A DNA stretch of 64,000 nt, from assembly GCA_963970005.1 (NCBI GenBank), contig CAXAMN010003936.1, positions 156,710-220,709 on the forward strand, written 5' to 3'. Source of the stretch: Durusdinium trenchii (taxonomy: Eukaryota > Sar > Dinophyceae > Suessiales > Symbiodiniaceae). Below, piece after piece: positions 10,163 to 21,173 of the stretch (positions are counted from its first letter, which is position 1; every line of letters starts with the position of its first letter). The translations under genes and the position numbers were made by a program. The notes beneath the pieces are model-generated. The model was not told where the DNA came from, did not search any database, and saw nothing but the letters and a program-made list of their open reading frames with translations.

Positions 10163-10243
10163 CTGTGACGAGAGCTGCTCGGATCCCAAGCGCAACGAGG
10201 CCACCGCTTTGGCCGCCAAGGGCTTGGCGTTGCCGAAGCCCAC
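10163..10243 (-). CDS. Dynein heavy chain AAA1 exon: RLGSEQLSSQ
   Basis: GCGAG acceptor, VGFGNAKPLAAKAVASLRLG, SEQLSSQ, GT donor. Confidence 0.93.
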
Positions 10244-10319
10244 CTCGCTGACGTGTGGCGCGACGGGTTTCTTGTTTGTGGGGGGGAAGGCCGAACGCAA
10301 AATATCTATATAACTCTAA

Positions 10320-10460
10320 TTAGAAATCTATATACTTATCTATATATCTATCTGTCGGTCGGTCGGTCTGTCCATCTATATATCTACTTATCTATCTAAT
10401 CTAATCTATATAATTATAATCTAATCTAATCTATAATCTATATGTTTCTAAATCTAATCT
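10320..10460. repeat. Imperfect ATCT/AATCT microsatellite
   Basis: Runs of TATCTATC, CGGT and TCTAATC units with interruptions, within an intron between AAA1 exons. Confidence 0.8.
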
Positions 10461-11102
10461 AATCTATCTGTGTGTATGCATGCGGCTGTGAAGATGCCAA
10501 ATTCCAGCACAAGTGTTCGGCGTCAGGAGCAATCCCCACGCGAGACTTGTTCTGGGAAATCCTTGTTGATGCCCAATTTGCATTTGGTGCCATAGTCTTG
10601 AGGGGATGCACACGTCCCAAGAATTCGCATAGATGTGAGATGATGCGAGTGACGGGCACCCCATACTCATCATGCAGACCCCGTTGGAGAATGGCCGATA
10701 CGTGGAGCAGAGCCCGCGAGATAACAACAATAAGTATCATAAGTCTAAGTATAATGAGCTCAGAGGTAGTTTGTCCACGTTATGCTAATTTTTGAGCGCA
10801 AGCCGGCAACACCAAAACATGTCTCTATCCTTTAGGAGAGTTGTTGGGCCGGCAGCATGAATCTCTCAGCTCATGGGACACTCAAGGAGTCAGGTCCAAC
10901 CGGTCCAACGAACTCATCAAATCAAAACAGTCCTTGCTCTTTCCTCTGCAAGTATGTCATTGTAGATTCCCATCTTCATCACACAAGGAATCTGCAAGCT
11001 TCTGGTTTCTTCGCATTCCACTAGCACAAACAAGTCTATTAAACGCCGCGTCCCGATTCTGGGCCCCCCACACGTCCGAAAGACAAAGCTAAGGCTCCAC
11101 GC

Positions 11103-11153
11103 AGAGTAGAGCACGATCTCTCCAATCAATGCATAATCCGGCACCATCATGGC
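11103..11153 (-). CDS. Dynein heavy chain AAA1 exon: AMMVPDYALIGEIVLYS
   Basis: TCGAG acceptor, AMMVPDYALIGEIVLYS, GC donor. Invariant motif. Confidence 0.95.
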
Positions 11154-11163
11154 CTCGATTGTC

Positions 11164-11201
11164 GATCCCTCCGGTCCCTCCGATCCCTCCGATCCCTCCG
11201 C
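11164..11201. repeat. Short 9-base tandem repeat (CCCTCCGAT)
   Basis: About four copies of CCCTCCGGT/CCCTCCGAT next to the AMMVPDYALI exon, inside the intron. Confidence 0.8.
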
Positions 11202-11256
11202 GGTGTCGTTTTGATGCCCCGGTGTCGGTGACCATCACAAGGCTCGAGGCTCGGAC

Positions 11257-11274
11257 GCAAGGGCGGAACAAGGC
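11257..11274 (-). CDS. Dynein heavy chain AAA1 18-base micro-exon: ALFRPC
   Basis: CGCCAG acceptor, ALFRPC, GT donor. Joins SELPDNLK to AMMVPDYALI exactly as in other dyneins. Confidence 0.8.
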
Positions 11275-11545
11275 CTGGCGGTGAGTTCGAAGTTCAAGAG
11301 AGGAACTTGTTATGGACTTAGAGCACTGCGAGTTCACTTGTGGAGCTCATTGTGGATGGATACTATTAACTTAGAGTGATTTGACCAAGTGAGTATCCAC
11401 TCGGTGACCCGCAAAGTTCTGTTCTGAATCCTTTGATGTGGATAGAAGGGATGCACCTAGTGGGTCCTATAGTGGGTCCCAATAAGTAAATAGACCAGGG
11501 GATGAGCCAAGGTCCTCGGATCCTGAGGACCTTTCAAGTTCCGTC

Positions 11546-11591
11546 CTTCAGGTTGTCCGGCAGCTCAGAGCGGCCAGCATAGCCAGGGTTC
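11546..11591 (-). CDS. Dynein heavy chain AAA1 exon: NPGYAGRSELPDNLK
   Basis: ACCAG acceptor, NPGYAGRSELPDNLK, GA donor. Invariant dynein motif. Confidence 0.95.
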
Positions 11592-11848
11592 CTGGTCGTA
11601 GATGAAAGAGTTAATGGAAAGCACGACATCATCTGCTGTCATCGGGTCGACTGACAATCTGTCATTCATCTGCAACACGTTACACGTCATATCATGTTAT
11701 ATCCAATTGATACCTTTGCAAACTGCATCTTCCTGTCAGACAGCCGTCCTCTACGTCGCATCTTTTCACAAAGGCGGAAGAAAACCGACGAGAATTCCGA
11801 CGTGTTTTGTTTTTTCCCGGACAGATCCAACTCTCCAAGAGATCCGAC

Positions 11849-11913
11849 ATGGTGATGTTGACCGCGCAGGTGGGGATCAACTCCAACTCGGTCTCTTCAA
11901 AGATGAAGCGGCG
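11849..11913 (-). CDS. Dynein heavy chain AAA1 exon: FIFEETELxLxPTCAVNIT
   Basis: GCCAG acceptor, RRFIFEETELELIPTCAVNI, T, GT donor inside the Met codon. Usual CAVFITMNPGY reads CAVNITMNPGY here. Confidence 0.9.
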
Positions 11914-12234
11914 CTGGCAGAAGTCGTCAGACGAGTCGTGTCAAGAGGAACGCGTAAGCGCACGACTCCCCTTCGGAACAGAGGGGTAGGCGTTTTCTTC
12001 CATATAGGTTAGGCGTTTTCATGGTTTGGTTCCAAGAAGACGCGTACAAGACATATCAACAATCAAATATATAACTATATAGTCAAATCAACCGAACTTT
12101 GTGTCAAACAATTTCCCAAGCACTGGTTGGCCCCAATCGAGAATGCTACAATGGCCAATCTCCTGATACAACCGGTGGATGTGGTGTGTAGCTGATCAAA
12201 GCCGCTCGACTTCTTGTGCTTCCCTTCTCCGGGC

Positions 12235-12270
12235 CTTCTTCATCCGAATCGCCTCTTGGATGCATGCCAC
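12235..12270 (-). CDS. Dynein heavy chain AAA1 exon: VACIQEAIRMKK
   Basis: GCCAG acceptor, VACIQEAIRMKK, GC donor. Phase and spacing join AQQ to RRFIFEETE. Confidence 0.75.
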
Positions 12271-12426
12271 CTGGCGCGACTCTCGCACCCATGTCAGGGT
12301 GGAGCTGGATGTAGCTTCAAGTGGGTCGCTTCATGTCGCTTCTTTCGATCTCAGCTGCAGGTGTTTCATCATGTGTTCCATGTTTGCTGCGCATGTCACA
12401 TCCTCACGCACCCAAGCTCTATAGAC

Positions 12427-12472
12427 CTGTTGTGCAATCACGGACAAGACTTCCAAGTCGATTCGGTTGAAC
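12427..12472 (-). CDS. Dynein heavy chain AAA1 exon: FNRIDLEVLSVIAQQ
   Basis: CCCAG acceptor, completes CFDE then FNRIDLEVLSVIAQQ, GT donor. Confidence 0.95.
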
Positions 12473-12859
12473 CTGGGAGAACAAGCGACCCTCCAACCAT
12501 TGCAGAAGTGAAGTGGGCTCGCAAATTCCCCATGGGGAAATGAATCAAAACGGCACATACCACCATAAATGGTTTGAGTAAGATACCTCAGCCGGGCAAA
12601 TGAAACCCCCTGCTTGTAGAAGGCAGTCTTCTTGGGTTGGGCTCATGGGCTGCGTTGCCCTGAAGGAATTCAATGAGACCTGGGCATCTGATCTGGGGCC
12701 TTGGGGGCTGCGCTGCTAAGTTAGGCGATCTATAGGGTTGTACCAATCACAGGTCTTGTAGAAGCAGAACTGCAGAACTATCTCGCAAAGGTGCATCCTT
12801 TCCTCGCATGTCCCAAGAATCATGGTGAATCACATCAATGGCACACCCGAGCCCCGTGC

Positions 12860-12896
12860 TCATCGAAGCAGCACCATGCCCCAGACGAAGCCAAAC
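12860..12896 (-). CDS. Dynein heavy chain AAA1 exon: Walker B, first part
   Basis: ACAG acceptor, GLASSGAWCCFD plus two bases of the Glu codon, GC donor. CFDE is the AAA1 Walker B core. Confidence 0.9.
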
Positions 12897-13059
12897 CTGT
12901 TTGAGACAGCGATCGAGGGGAAGAAACCTATGGCGGCGTTACGAGCCAAAGATAGTCAAAGTTTCCTAAGTCTACATCCTCCAATGCTATTCATGTGTCT
13001 TAAATTCTTAAGATCAAACATGATCTCATAAAATCCAACCTGAATCTTACGATATCTTA

Positions 13060-13158
<99 letters not shown>

Positions 13159-13418
13159 CTAAACGAGACACGCAGGCCAAATCATAAATTTACACGAAAC
13201 ATATGTCACTGACTGGCAACCCGAAAGGTGTCCAAACACAGCACCCGAAAAAGAAAAGAATCCCTGTGGCTGGGCGATTCTGGCACGCCTACTACGCAAA
13301 CGTCCCCCCCGAAAAAGAAAAGTGGGGATGAGTTCTGCAAACCCATCTTGAGCAGCTCCCGACTCTCTTCGGTGCGAAGCGTTTCATTATGAAAAACTCA
13401 AATTTGCAGCTGAGAGAC

Positions 13419-13448
13419 GCATTGAACCGACATGGCCTTGGCCAAGTC
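13419..13448 (-). CDS. Dynein heavy chain AAA1 micro-exon: DLAKAMSVQC
   Basis: A 30-base exon, ACCAG acceptor, DLAKAMSVQC, GT donor. Joins TGKTESTK to VVFNCSDG. Confidence 0.85.
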
Positions 13449-13793
13449 CTGGTACATTGGTAGATGACATGCTTTACTGATTGCCGAGCATGGTCAAAAG
13501 CTTTCCTTCTGCAAGGGCATGGCGGCGTGGCTTGACAGCACTAAAGGGAAGATGACAAAAATGAGTCGTCTGTGCTGAATTCATTGTCATATACTGTATC
13601 GTCATTAGCAGCTTGGAATGGATGTGAGCCATCAACAAGTGGCTCCGAATGGCTCTGGACACTGGACGAAACCCATTGCATCTCATGGGTTTTGACATAG
13701 TATATAGTTTGAATATAGTTTGACCCAAGACTCACCCAGTCTATCTCATTGGTTGCTTCATGTTGGGGCATGCGAGAAAAAACTACCTCGGTC

Positions 13794-13819
13794 CTTGGTG
13801 GACTCGGTCTTGCCTGTGC
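13794..13819 (-). CDS. Dynein heavy chain AAA1 micro-exon: second half of Walker A
   Basis: A 26-base exon, CCCAAG acceptor, TGKTESTK, GA donor. Completes GPAGTGKT in phase, supplying the catalytic Lys. Confidence 0.85.
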
Positions 13820-14419
13820 CTTGGGGTAGCACGGTTGGCCACGAAGAGTCACCCCGTCGCCGGTGTAGCACGGTTGGAGTCGTTGAACCCGGACTAAGTG
13901 GGCTTGGTGTGTCCATCTAATTTGACGATCAAACAGTGGATGCTGTGATGCATCGTGGGTTTCTTAGAGTATGTCACAACAATTTGGAGTTGAGATCGCA
14001 AACGGCGTGACAGTCCCGTGACATGGGACTCCGACCAGTAGTATGTATATAATATATATATAGATATCTAGATAAATTGAGAAATTACCCGCAGCCTAGC
14101 CTCGAGAGAGGCATCTCCGCCTAATTACATGGGAAGGTGGTGGGTTTGCTCACAGGGATAACGTGGTCCATCATCATTCTTCAATGTCCAAAGGACAACA
14201 AAAAGCCTTAGCTAGACAGAACTTGAGAGAAAAAAAACATCCTGGCTGTCCTGCATATGGTTGTGTGATAAGGTCCTAAAGGAGCCTCAGCCGATCCACA
14301 AGTCACCGATAATTAGTCACAAGTCCAAGATGTTTCGCTTTGCCATCTAATTTGAAGAGGCCGAACCGAAGCGCTGGGTCATATAAAAGTCATATAACCA
14401 ATAACTCTACTACCGACCG

Positions 14420-14480
14420 GTGACTTAGGACTTGTGTGGGCCAGTGACATAGTCGTTGTGGCCCACTACTCCTAAGTCAC
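14420..14480. repeat. Imperfect inverted repeat / hairpin in an AAA1 intron
   Basis: GTGACTTAGGACTTGTGTGG with following GCCA pairs with TGGCCCACTACTCCTAAGTC and AC across a 15-base loop, with a small internal mismatch. Possible MITE remnant. Confidence 0.65.
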
Positions 14481-14597
14481 TAGTCCTAGATCACTATATA
14501 GATCTATATGGTGATATTAAAGTCTGTTCTTTGTTGATGCGACCCCAGGGACTCCCAGGGACTCCCAGGTCTACGTTCTCCCCTGGGACCCCCGGAC

Positions 14598-14662
14598 CGG
14601 CGGGTCCCTCGGGTGCTCCGCCGTAGAAGAGGTGGAAGGCTCCCATGAGGGTCCGGTAGCAC
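14598..14662 (-). CDS. Dynein heavy chain AAA1 exon: first half of Walker A
   Basis: TTCCAG acceptor, CYRTLMGAFHLFYGGAPEGP, AG, then GT. GPAG is the first half of the AAA1 P-loop GPAGTGKT. Confidence 0.93.
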
Positions 14663-14919
14663 CTGGAAGAGGTGAGAATCAGTAGGCCATGTTTGGATAT
14701 ATAGGTGGACCTAGGTGGACAGCTGGGTGGCTGGAAATCGTGCAAGCACGAGCAGATTGCTTCGTGGCTTCTTTTTGGGGACGGGGGTGGTTGTTGAAGT
14801 GTATACATATATTCTTTAAAAACATGTTTTTGTTTACAAATTGATTAAGGAAAGATACATTCAAAAAAACAAAAGAAAACTATTATTTGTACCCTCCGTC
14901 TGCAGTCCTGCGGTCCTGC

Positions 14920-14990
14920 CTGTCCGTCAGTGGCGTGACCACCAGCCGATCACTGTTGCCCAAGTACTCAAAGCCGTAGAGGAGAGTGGC
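14920..14990 (-). CDS. Dynein heavy chain AAA1 exon: YGFEYLGNSxRLVVTPLTD
   Basis: CCAAG acceptor, ATLLYGFEYLGNSDRLVVTP, LTD, GC donor splitting the Arg codon. Confidence 0.95.
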
Positions 14991-15741
14991 CTTGGCACTC
15001 CCAGAGCCCAAAGCAAAATTCTATGGCTGAGCCCGGCTGTGTCAGACTGGATCTTCCAAACAAAGACGTTCCATCGCCATCGGTTGCCCGGCTTGGGCGT
15101 GCTTTGCAAGATTCATTGAAGAAGTGATTCTCTTGGATCATGAGAGGCTTGGATCTGTCAATATCGATGGATTCGCCGAACTACCTGGACTATGCCAATC
15201 CATGCCAATCCCAAAAGGTCAAATACAGAAGTGATTGTGGCTTTCATGCGATGCTCCAGGCCGAAAATCATGCTCCGGTGTCTGTCCGGTGCGCCAAGAA
15301 CTTGTCAAACAAACCAACAAGTCCAGTTCGTTATGCTGAGCTCATGACATTGATGATGGACACTTGACAGTTGTCGGTCGTGCTGGGCCTCAAGACATGA
15401 GAGTCTTCGTCACCGGAGAGCTGGCAAGAACCACTCTGGAATCCTGCTTGGAGTCTACCTGTTGGATCGCCTGAAGCCCTGAAAAGTTGACTCTGAGGCC
15501 ACAGCTTTTGCGTCTCGTACATGATGATGGATCCGGTTGGGGCCTCAAGTAGTTTGCATCACTGCAAGCTGAAGATGTAGACCATAACCCTAGCTCGAAT
15601 CTCCAAAAACTCGGGTTTTCTTATAATATGCAAAATGTTCTCTACTGAAATCATTTGGTGTGCCCCCCCAAAACGCCACTGCACGCCGTGTTCACATGAA
15701 TCGGCCCTCCCGCATTCTCGCTCCCAAACTTGGCTCTCCAC

Positions 15742-15777
15742 CCAGTAGTAGCGGAGTTGTGCCATCCAATCAAAGTC
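15742..15777 (-). CDS. Dynein heavy chain exon: DFDWMAQLRYYW
   Basis: GACAG acceptor, DFDWMAQLRYYW, GT donor. Near-invariant segment just before AAA1. The following short exon was not located. Confidence 0.95.
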
Positions 15778-16059
15778 CTGTCTTTGACATCATACATCAA
15801 GAATCAAGTATTGAGAACAAGACTAACATCAAAAAATAGCACAGTCCTTTCTTGTGTAGGATTAATTGAGTTCCAGATAGTTCCAATATGTTCCAATGTC
15901 TCAATTCAGAATGACACGACAACCCTACACTGGACACCCATACCTACACAAAGGTAATTATGACTTATGATAATGTCTATGCCATCTATAATGCTTGACT
16001 CCATGTTCCCATTGCGTACATGGGTCCAATCAAGAAAATTTTGCGAACACCATGCTGTC

Positions 16060-16134
16060 CTTCGCAGAGCTGATCTTGGCATCACGCAAACTGCCCACCA
16101 CGTCCCGATTGTGCACATCGATCGTGACCATGGC
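16060..16134 (-). CDS. Dynein heavy chain exon: TIDVHNRDVV
   Basis: ACGAG acceptor, AMVTIDVHNRDVVGSLRDAK, ISSAK, GA donor. The IDVHxRDV motif is diagnostic. Confidence 0.9.
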
Positions 16135-16363
16135 CTCGTTCCAAGATCTATGGCATCCATATAGACCCCAATAGAAAAGCAAAAATATCAAAAATTGCTG
16201 TATTGGAAACTGTTCCTATCGATTTGGGGACCACTATGATGGTCTATGGGTGTCTGCCTGGTCTGGGTGTCTGCCGCACCAAGAAGAGCGCCCGGAAAAC
16301 ATCGACCACGCAGGCTATCATGGACTACCCTCCCATTCACACCATCATGCAAAAAAAACATCA

Positions 16364-16445
16364 GAATAGCGATGGCCTCCAACCAACTAGCTTCTTGCTA
16401 CTAGTAGCTTCTTGTTGCTATATAACAGGAATGGCCTCCACACAA
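16364..16445. repeat. Dispersed repeat: GCGATGGCCTCCAACC / CTAGCTTCTTG family, copy 1
   Basis: Contains AGCGATGGCCTCCAACCAAC, CTAGCTTCTTGCTACTAGTA and GGAATGGCCTCC. The same words recur at 28.3, 39.2, 40.0, 53.9 and 60.5 kb. Confidence 0.75.
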
Positions 16446-16805
16446 AACATGGTTCTCGTGCAAAGTGCCCTTTGACACAATGGTATGCTCTGAAGAGGGC
16501 GAGCGCCGTACTTCCTCTTTGACACAATGCACATCAATATACTATATTAAATACGCAACTGCTGTTGATCACTGTTGTCTTCCCAGATCGGAGGATGGAA
16601 AAGTCTGGTCGGAGAATGAGGATGAACAAGGGCGCCTAGTCGCCCTTGCTTGGGGGGTAGGTTGCCCATGGTGTTTTGCCCATGGGAGGCCAGAGTTTCT
16701 GGTTAAACCTAGCCAGTTTGGAAGACGCGCCCTATCACATCATTCCAACCACTTTTATCACTAGACCCAGCACTGTGTCAGCTCCGAGACTTAGGCCCAA
16801 GGTGC

Positions 16806-16883
16806 TGTGAGCGTTCGGCGTGCCAATTTGGAGAGCTCTCCACGCACCAATTCCACCAGATCGTGCAACTGAGATGCGCAGAC
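16806..16883 (-). CDS. Dynein heavy chain exon: LVELVRGxLSxLxRRTLT
   Basis: CGCCAG acceptor, VCASQLHDLVELVRGELSKL, ARRTLT, GC donor. Confidence 0.9.
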
Positions 16884-17557
16884 CTGGCGGGCGCACCACT
16901 CCCCGAAGCCGAAACCCGTGGCCTGACCGGTGCGGCTGAACCGAATGGCCCGGATCTTGTAAGATGGCCCTGGTCTGTCAAGCGGGGCCATCAGATGGGT
17001 CGATATGCAGAAGCTCCTCATGGGTCTACTTCACGCACCTGATTACCATGCGCCCTGCAGGGCCATCGGATCGTGGGCCTTCTAAACTGGCCCAGGGGAT
17101 TGCTGAATAATGTGGTCCGTTTTGAAGGTGGTCTAGATCCGTTTTTAGGGACTGGGCCGGAGGTGGAAGGTTAAGACATATTAAGATGCACAGATCATTT
17201 ATCAGAGTGCCACGGAAGCGACATGTCGATATCTCTTTCCGACAATCCGACGCGCGTCCGCAAAAGCTTCTTTGTGTGGCAGCATTCCCCAGGTCGAAGG
17301 TGTGTGGCTGTTCTTTTCGGTTGACCAACGCGAGAACCAAAGCATTAATTACTTTCACATTGGCCTGCTTGGGATTGCCATAAGCACAGTTGCACTAGAA
17401 GCTCTGCAGTACTGCGTTGTCGTCCGTGTCAAAAACATAGAGGTCAAAGGAGTGACTGTAAAGGAGAGACCAGTTGTTTGGACACCGAGAAAAAGCAATC
17501 TGAATTGCTCCCTCTCCCCTCTCGTTGATCTGCGACCCATGAACACGTTGGACCCAC

Positions 17558-17629
17558 CTGGTAGTAGTCTTCAAGCTTGCCCTTCTCAATGGCTTCAGCC
17601 ACTTCTTGAGTCCAGTAGATGTTGTCCAC
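17558..17629 (-). CDS. Dynein heavy chain linker exon: IYWTQEVAEAI
   Basis: GTCGAG acceptor, VDNIYWTQEVAEAIEKGKLE, DYYQ, GT donor (CAG|GTGGGT). Follows QVVIA in phase. Confidence 0.92.
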
Positions 17630-18011
17630 CTCGACATTGTGCCCATCGCTAAGGCCAAGACATTTTGCCCACCCAGTTGACGGTGGTTCACACATGTGTT
17701 CTACACTTGAACCCCCCCAGGCCCAAAGAAAACACCAATGAATCATGACTCATGGATTTTCTTCAAAGCAAAGTCAGCACCATCCGAGACAAGGTGGACA
17801 CAATGACCCTCCAAATGTTCAATTGGGGTCCGTGATGTTTCCATTTTGATGGATTGGGAAAATCTGCGGGACACTGGCTTCACCCCCAAAACTGAGTTTC
17901 CTGTAGATGTTCCCCATGAAAATCCCCATTCACCCATTCCTCTAACATCTGAAGCCCACTAGGCCGCAAGATCATGCCTGCTTTGCGCTCAGCGTTGACC
18001 GAGGCCCCAGC

Positions 18012-18095
18012 AGCGATGACCACCTGCCCTGGCCACTCCAGGACCCACTGGCCACGGGAGGTCTCCGCGTAGGCGCGCACGGAATCGCCCATGAT
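18012..18095 (-). CDS. Dynein heavy chain linker exon: WVLEWPGQVV
   Basis: GCCAG acceptor, IMGDSVRAYAETSRGQWVLE, WPGQVVIA, GC donor. Hallmark end-of-linker motif. Confidence 0.92.
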
Positions 18096-18972
18096 CTGGC
18101 GAGATCGAGGGAACTTCGACTCTTTTCTTTGTAAAGAGACATCTGCGTTCTTCATACTATATATCTGAAAAAGAAACTACTGTATATGATATTGTATATA
18201 CTATATGCAAGTATCATGCTGGAATCCTGTATCACTAGATCAGACCTTGGAAACGGTTCTTCAATATAATCATCGAAGCATGACACGGATTGATCGACCT
18301 GGAATCCAATGACTTGGAACCAACTACTTGAAAATGCTCCTTGGTTGTAATGGCTCAATCTACTTTAAAGCCTGCTAGAGCTGCTAGAGTCAGTTCTTCA
18401 AAACGTTCATGGAGCACTCCGAAGCAATTTGCTGCTATGCTTTGGCTCCTCAATCAGTTATATACTTGGACTAATTTGGAAGAAAGGCCTTTGTGGAGAC
18501 AGCTTTCTCGGACAGGCTTTCTGAACTTTAGACCATGGGCTGGGACCCGCAGGGCGACTGTCCGGACCTGCTTCCTCCAAATATGGTTCCTTGATGCAAA
18601 ATGCTATCCATAAAGTGTATTAAAGTGTGAAGGTGGTGAAGTAAAGCCTCCTGTCTCACAAATGAGAGAGGTTCTATATGGATCAATTGTGGGGTTTTCA
18701 AGGCGATGCACAGGATCGCTCAAAATGAGCAAGGTGAGTGGAACGTGCGCTGTGTGGCTCTGATCAAAAAAGATTGAGATGTCCCCCCTCTGTCTGCCCC
18801 CTCCCTGCGGAGAAACAAATGAACGCCCCGGCTTATCTATCATTAATCTTGAAATCCACCACCTCCGTGGAACTGGATTGATGCCCTACCAGGTGCGGGC
18901 AACATCTTCCTGTTTGGCAACGTCTTACGCGTCAGAATTGGTCTACGCAGCGTACCCAGAAACCACGATTGC

Positions 18973-19059
18973 CTTGGTCAAGGTCTTGATCATGGAGTCT
19001 TGTACTTCCAAGAGCCATCGCTCGACGTTGCCTTTCTTGTCGCCTTCGTTCACGTTCAC
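18973..19059 (-). CDS. Dynein heavy chain linker exon: VERWLLEVQDSM
   Basis: GGCAG acceptor, GDKKGNVERWLLEVQDSMIK, TLTK, GC donor. Matches the GxVExWLxxVExxM segment. Confidence 0.9.
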
Positions 19060-19359
19060 CTGCCGCACCGAAGCCATCGGTTGACGGTCTAAGAGAGACA
19101 TCTGCACGGACTGCATGCCCAAGAGCACATCCAATAGCAAGAAAGGTCAAACGTATCGAACATAACACCTAAATCCTACATCGGTCTAAATCCAAAGAAC
19201 TCCAGTGTATTGGGATTCGATTCCTTTTGGCATCTTTTGGCTATCGCGGCTATCTTAAATCGTCTTAGATTCCTGTGAGCCTCTGAGTGTCTTGGATTCG
19301 CCCATGCCATCACTCTGGATTCGCAACACCCACCGCCCACCCTTCACAGTTCACAGCGC

Positions 19360-19448
19360 CTGATGCACGAGCTCGACCACTTCGCCTTCCACCGAGAGCA
19401 TGGCCTCGATGATCTCATCGTTTTGATCGAAGCGCACCTTGTTGATGC
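19360..19448 (-). CDS. Dynein heavy chain linker exon: MLSVEGEVV
   Basis: GCCAG acceptor, INKVRFDQNDEIIEAMLSVE, GEVVELVHQ, GC donor. Matches the MxSxEGE motif. Confidence 0.9.
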
Positions 19449-19763
19449 CTGGCACGGCGGCTTTGCACCCAGTGATGTCTTGCGACCTCGTGGTGTTAAA
19501 AACATTTAAGATTTAAAAACAACAAAGAGAAGAGGAGAATGAGATGAATGGCCAGGATCGCTGAGAAAAAAGAGCAAAAATACCGATGGAAAACGCGTTC
19601 AACTCCGCAAGGCGGAGGTGAAGACGCCCCGGTGCCCACATGCAACAAATGCCTTCCCAACTCTCGCTGTTTTTGATGAAACCTCTTATAAAAGCTTGTG
19701 AATTGAATTTAATATCTCTTGTCACATCCTGATGCGACCTCCTCCTCCTCAGCCAGATCGTGC

Positions 19764-19806
19764 CTTCGAAGCACTTCCCCATGTGTGGCTGCACGGCCGT
19801 TGGGTC
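19764..19806 (-). CDS. Dynein heavy chain linker exon: VQPHMGKCFE
   Basis: GCCAG acceptor, DPTAVQPHMGKCFE, GC donor. Direct continuation of SQTK. Confidence 0.95.
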
Positions 19807-20179
19807 CTGGCGTGCCGAACAGTCGGCCGGACACTCCTCATTTTCTTCTTCCGAAAGTGGGAAACAACTCCAGAACTAAATTGAAATTGCCGAAAGCTTG
19901 AGGATGGGCTGAATTGGACTACTTTTGGTCACACCTCCGAGGCAGGTTAGTTTGCGAGTGGTTTGATAGAGCTGAGGCATCTGACTAGAGAGGACAAGGG
20001 TTTGCTACATCATGATGGATTCCATGGGTGGATCGTTGCCCAGTCCTCGCTCCTTCCGAACGGATGGTTTTCATCTCATCTCTGCTTTCAATCGGCACCC
20101 AGAGGGGTCAGTTGGATGTCGATTCTCTTCCAAAACCATGTAGCAAACATTCCAACATGTGGTGTTCTGCTCTCCGGCC

Positions 20180-20218
20180 TTTGTCTGCGACAAAATCATC
20201 AACAGCTCATCATTCGAC
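20180..20218 (-). CDS. Dynein heavy chain linker exon: SNDELLMILSQTK
   Basis: TTGAG acceptor, completes Leu then SNDELLMILSQTK, GC donor. Near-invariant dynein segment. Confidence 0.95.
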
Positions 20219-20414
20219 CTCAAAAGCGGACGCACACACACGCACACATCCAAAATGTTCAATCTGCCCCAAGTGCCAAGTGCTCACCTCGTCTTCTTCC
20301 GCCTTTCCACACGAATAGTGAGATGAATGTCATGCTTTGCAAACGATCAACTCTGCCCCGCACACGCACACGCACAAACACCCTAAGCACACACTCTGAC
20401 ATTGGCTAAGAGGC

Positions 20415-20489
20415 AAGAAGAAGAAGCGCGGGAATGCCAAGCGCTTGGTTTCCAAATAGTCGTTGAGACACTTCTGAATCTGATCCAAC
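20415..20489 (-). CDS. Dynein heavy chain linker exon: YLETKRxxFPRFFFL
   Basis: TTGAG acceptor, LDQIQKCLNDYLETKRLAFP, RFFF, GC donor. Near-invariant dynein segment. Confidence 0.95.
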
Positions 20490-20645
20490 CTCAATTCGGC
20501 GCTTGCCCGGCCCTGAAACACTGCGTAACAGTTTAACACTGGCTTCGATCTCTTGAGCTCTCAAGAGAAAGCAATCCAATCATATCCAATCCATTTCTAC
20601 CAAATCCTCTCCTTCCCGACTCCCCACATTTCCTTTCTGGCGCAC

Positions 20646-20704
20646 TTCTTGTTGGCGTCTGAGAAGTGCAGTAGGAGGTTCTCGATCTCCGAGACGTCCA
20701 GGAC
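20646..20704 (-). CDS. Dynein heavy chain linker exon: LLLHFSDANK
   Basis: GAGAG acceptor, VLDVSEIENLLLHFSDANK, GT donor. Leads into the next exon as AN-K-LDQIQK. Confidence 0.85.
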
Positions 20705-21130
20705 CTCTCCGGGGGTCCTACTAGCCGTTTGAAGTTCGGCACAAGAAGAGAAGGGGGCTGCCCCCTTCTTGATCATTCGGATATATTAGAATCTAGTGGA
20801 TTGATTGAAATGCTTATAAGGGGTTCGACACCCTCCCCGTTCTTCAAGAACCTTGCTTCAAGATGTGATTGTCTGTTGCGATGGCCATATTTGAAGGGAA
20901 GCTCCATGGCTGGAGAGCACTCCTGCCCAGTGTTTTGAGGGAGGTAGTGTTTGGACTTCCGCTGATGAGAGCCTCCCCTGAAATGATGGTCAAAACTCAT
21001 TGTGCCCAACTGCCGAACTTCTTGAGATACTCTCAAAGTCCATGAGAGTCCCAAAACATGCACCCGTCTGGCGAAACAATATTTGATCATTGCAATGACC
21101 TGCTCCAATCAGTGAGGCTATGTCCCCGGC

Positions 21131-21173
21131 CAAGGGGTTCTCATCGACCGAATTCATTGTGTCACGCCACAAC
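21131..21173 (-). CDS. Dynein heavy chain linker exon: LWRDTM
   Basis: CTGAG acceptor, LWRDTMNSVDENPL, GC donor. Completes VDxxWRxxM with correct phase. Confidence 0.85.

Noticed and set aside
14145..14172. Resemblance of CACAGGGATAACGTGG to a large-subunit rRNA core word
   Set aside because: Only about 12 bases match and the surroundings do not; probably chance.
15331..15530. Candidate missing exon between QLRYYW and YGFEYLG (YETQKLWPQSQLF)
   Set aside because: Neither motif nor splice phase supports it; left unassigned.
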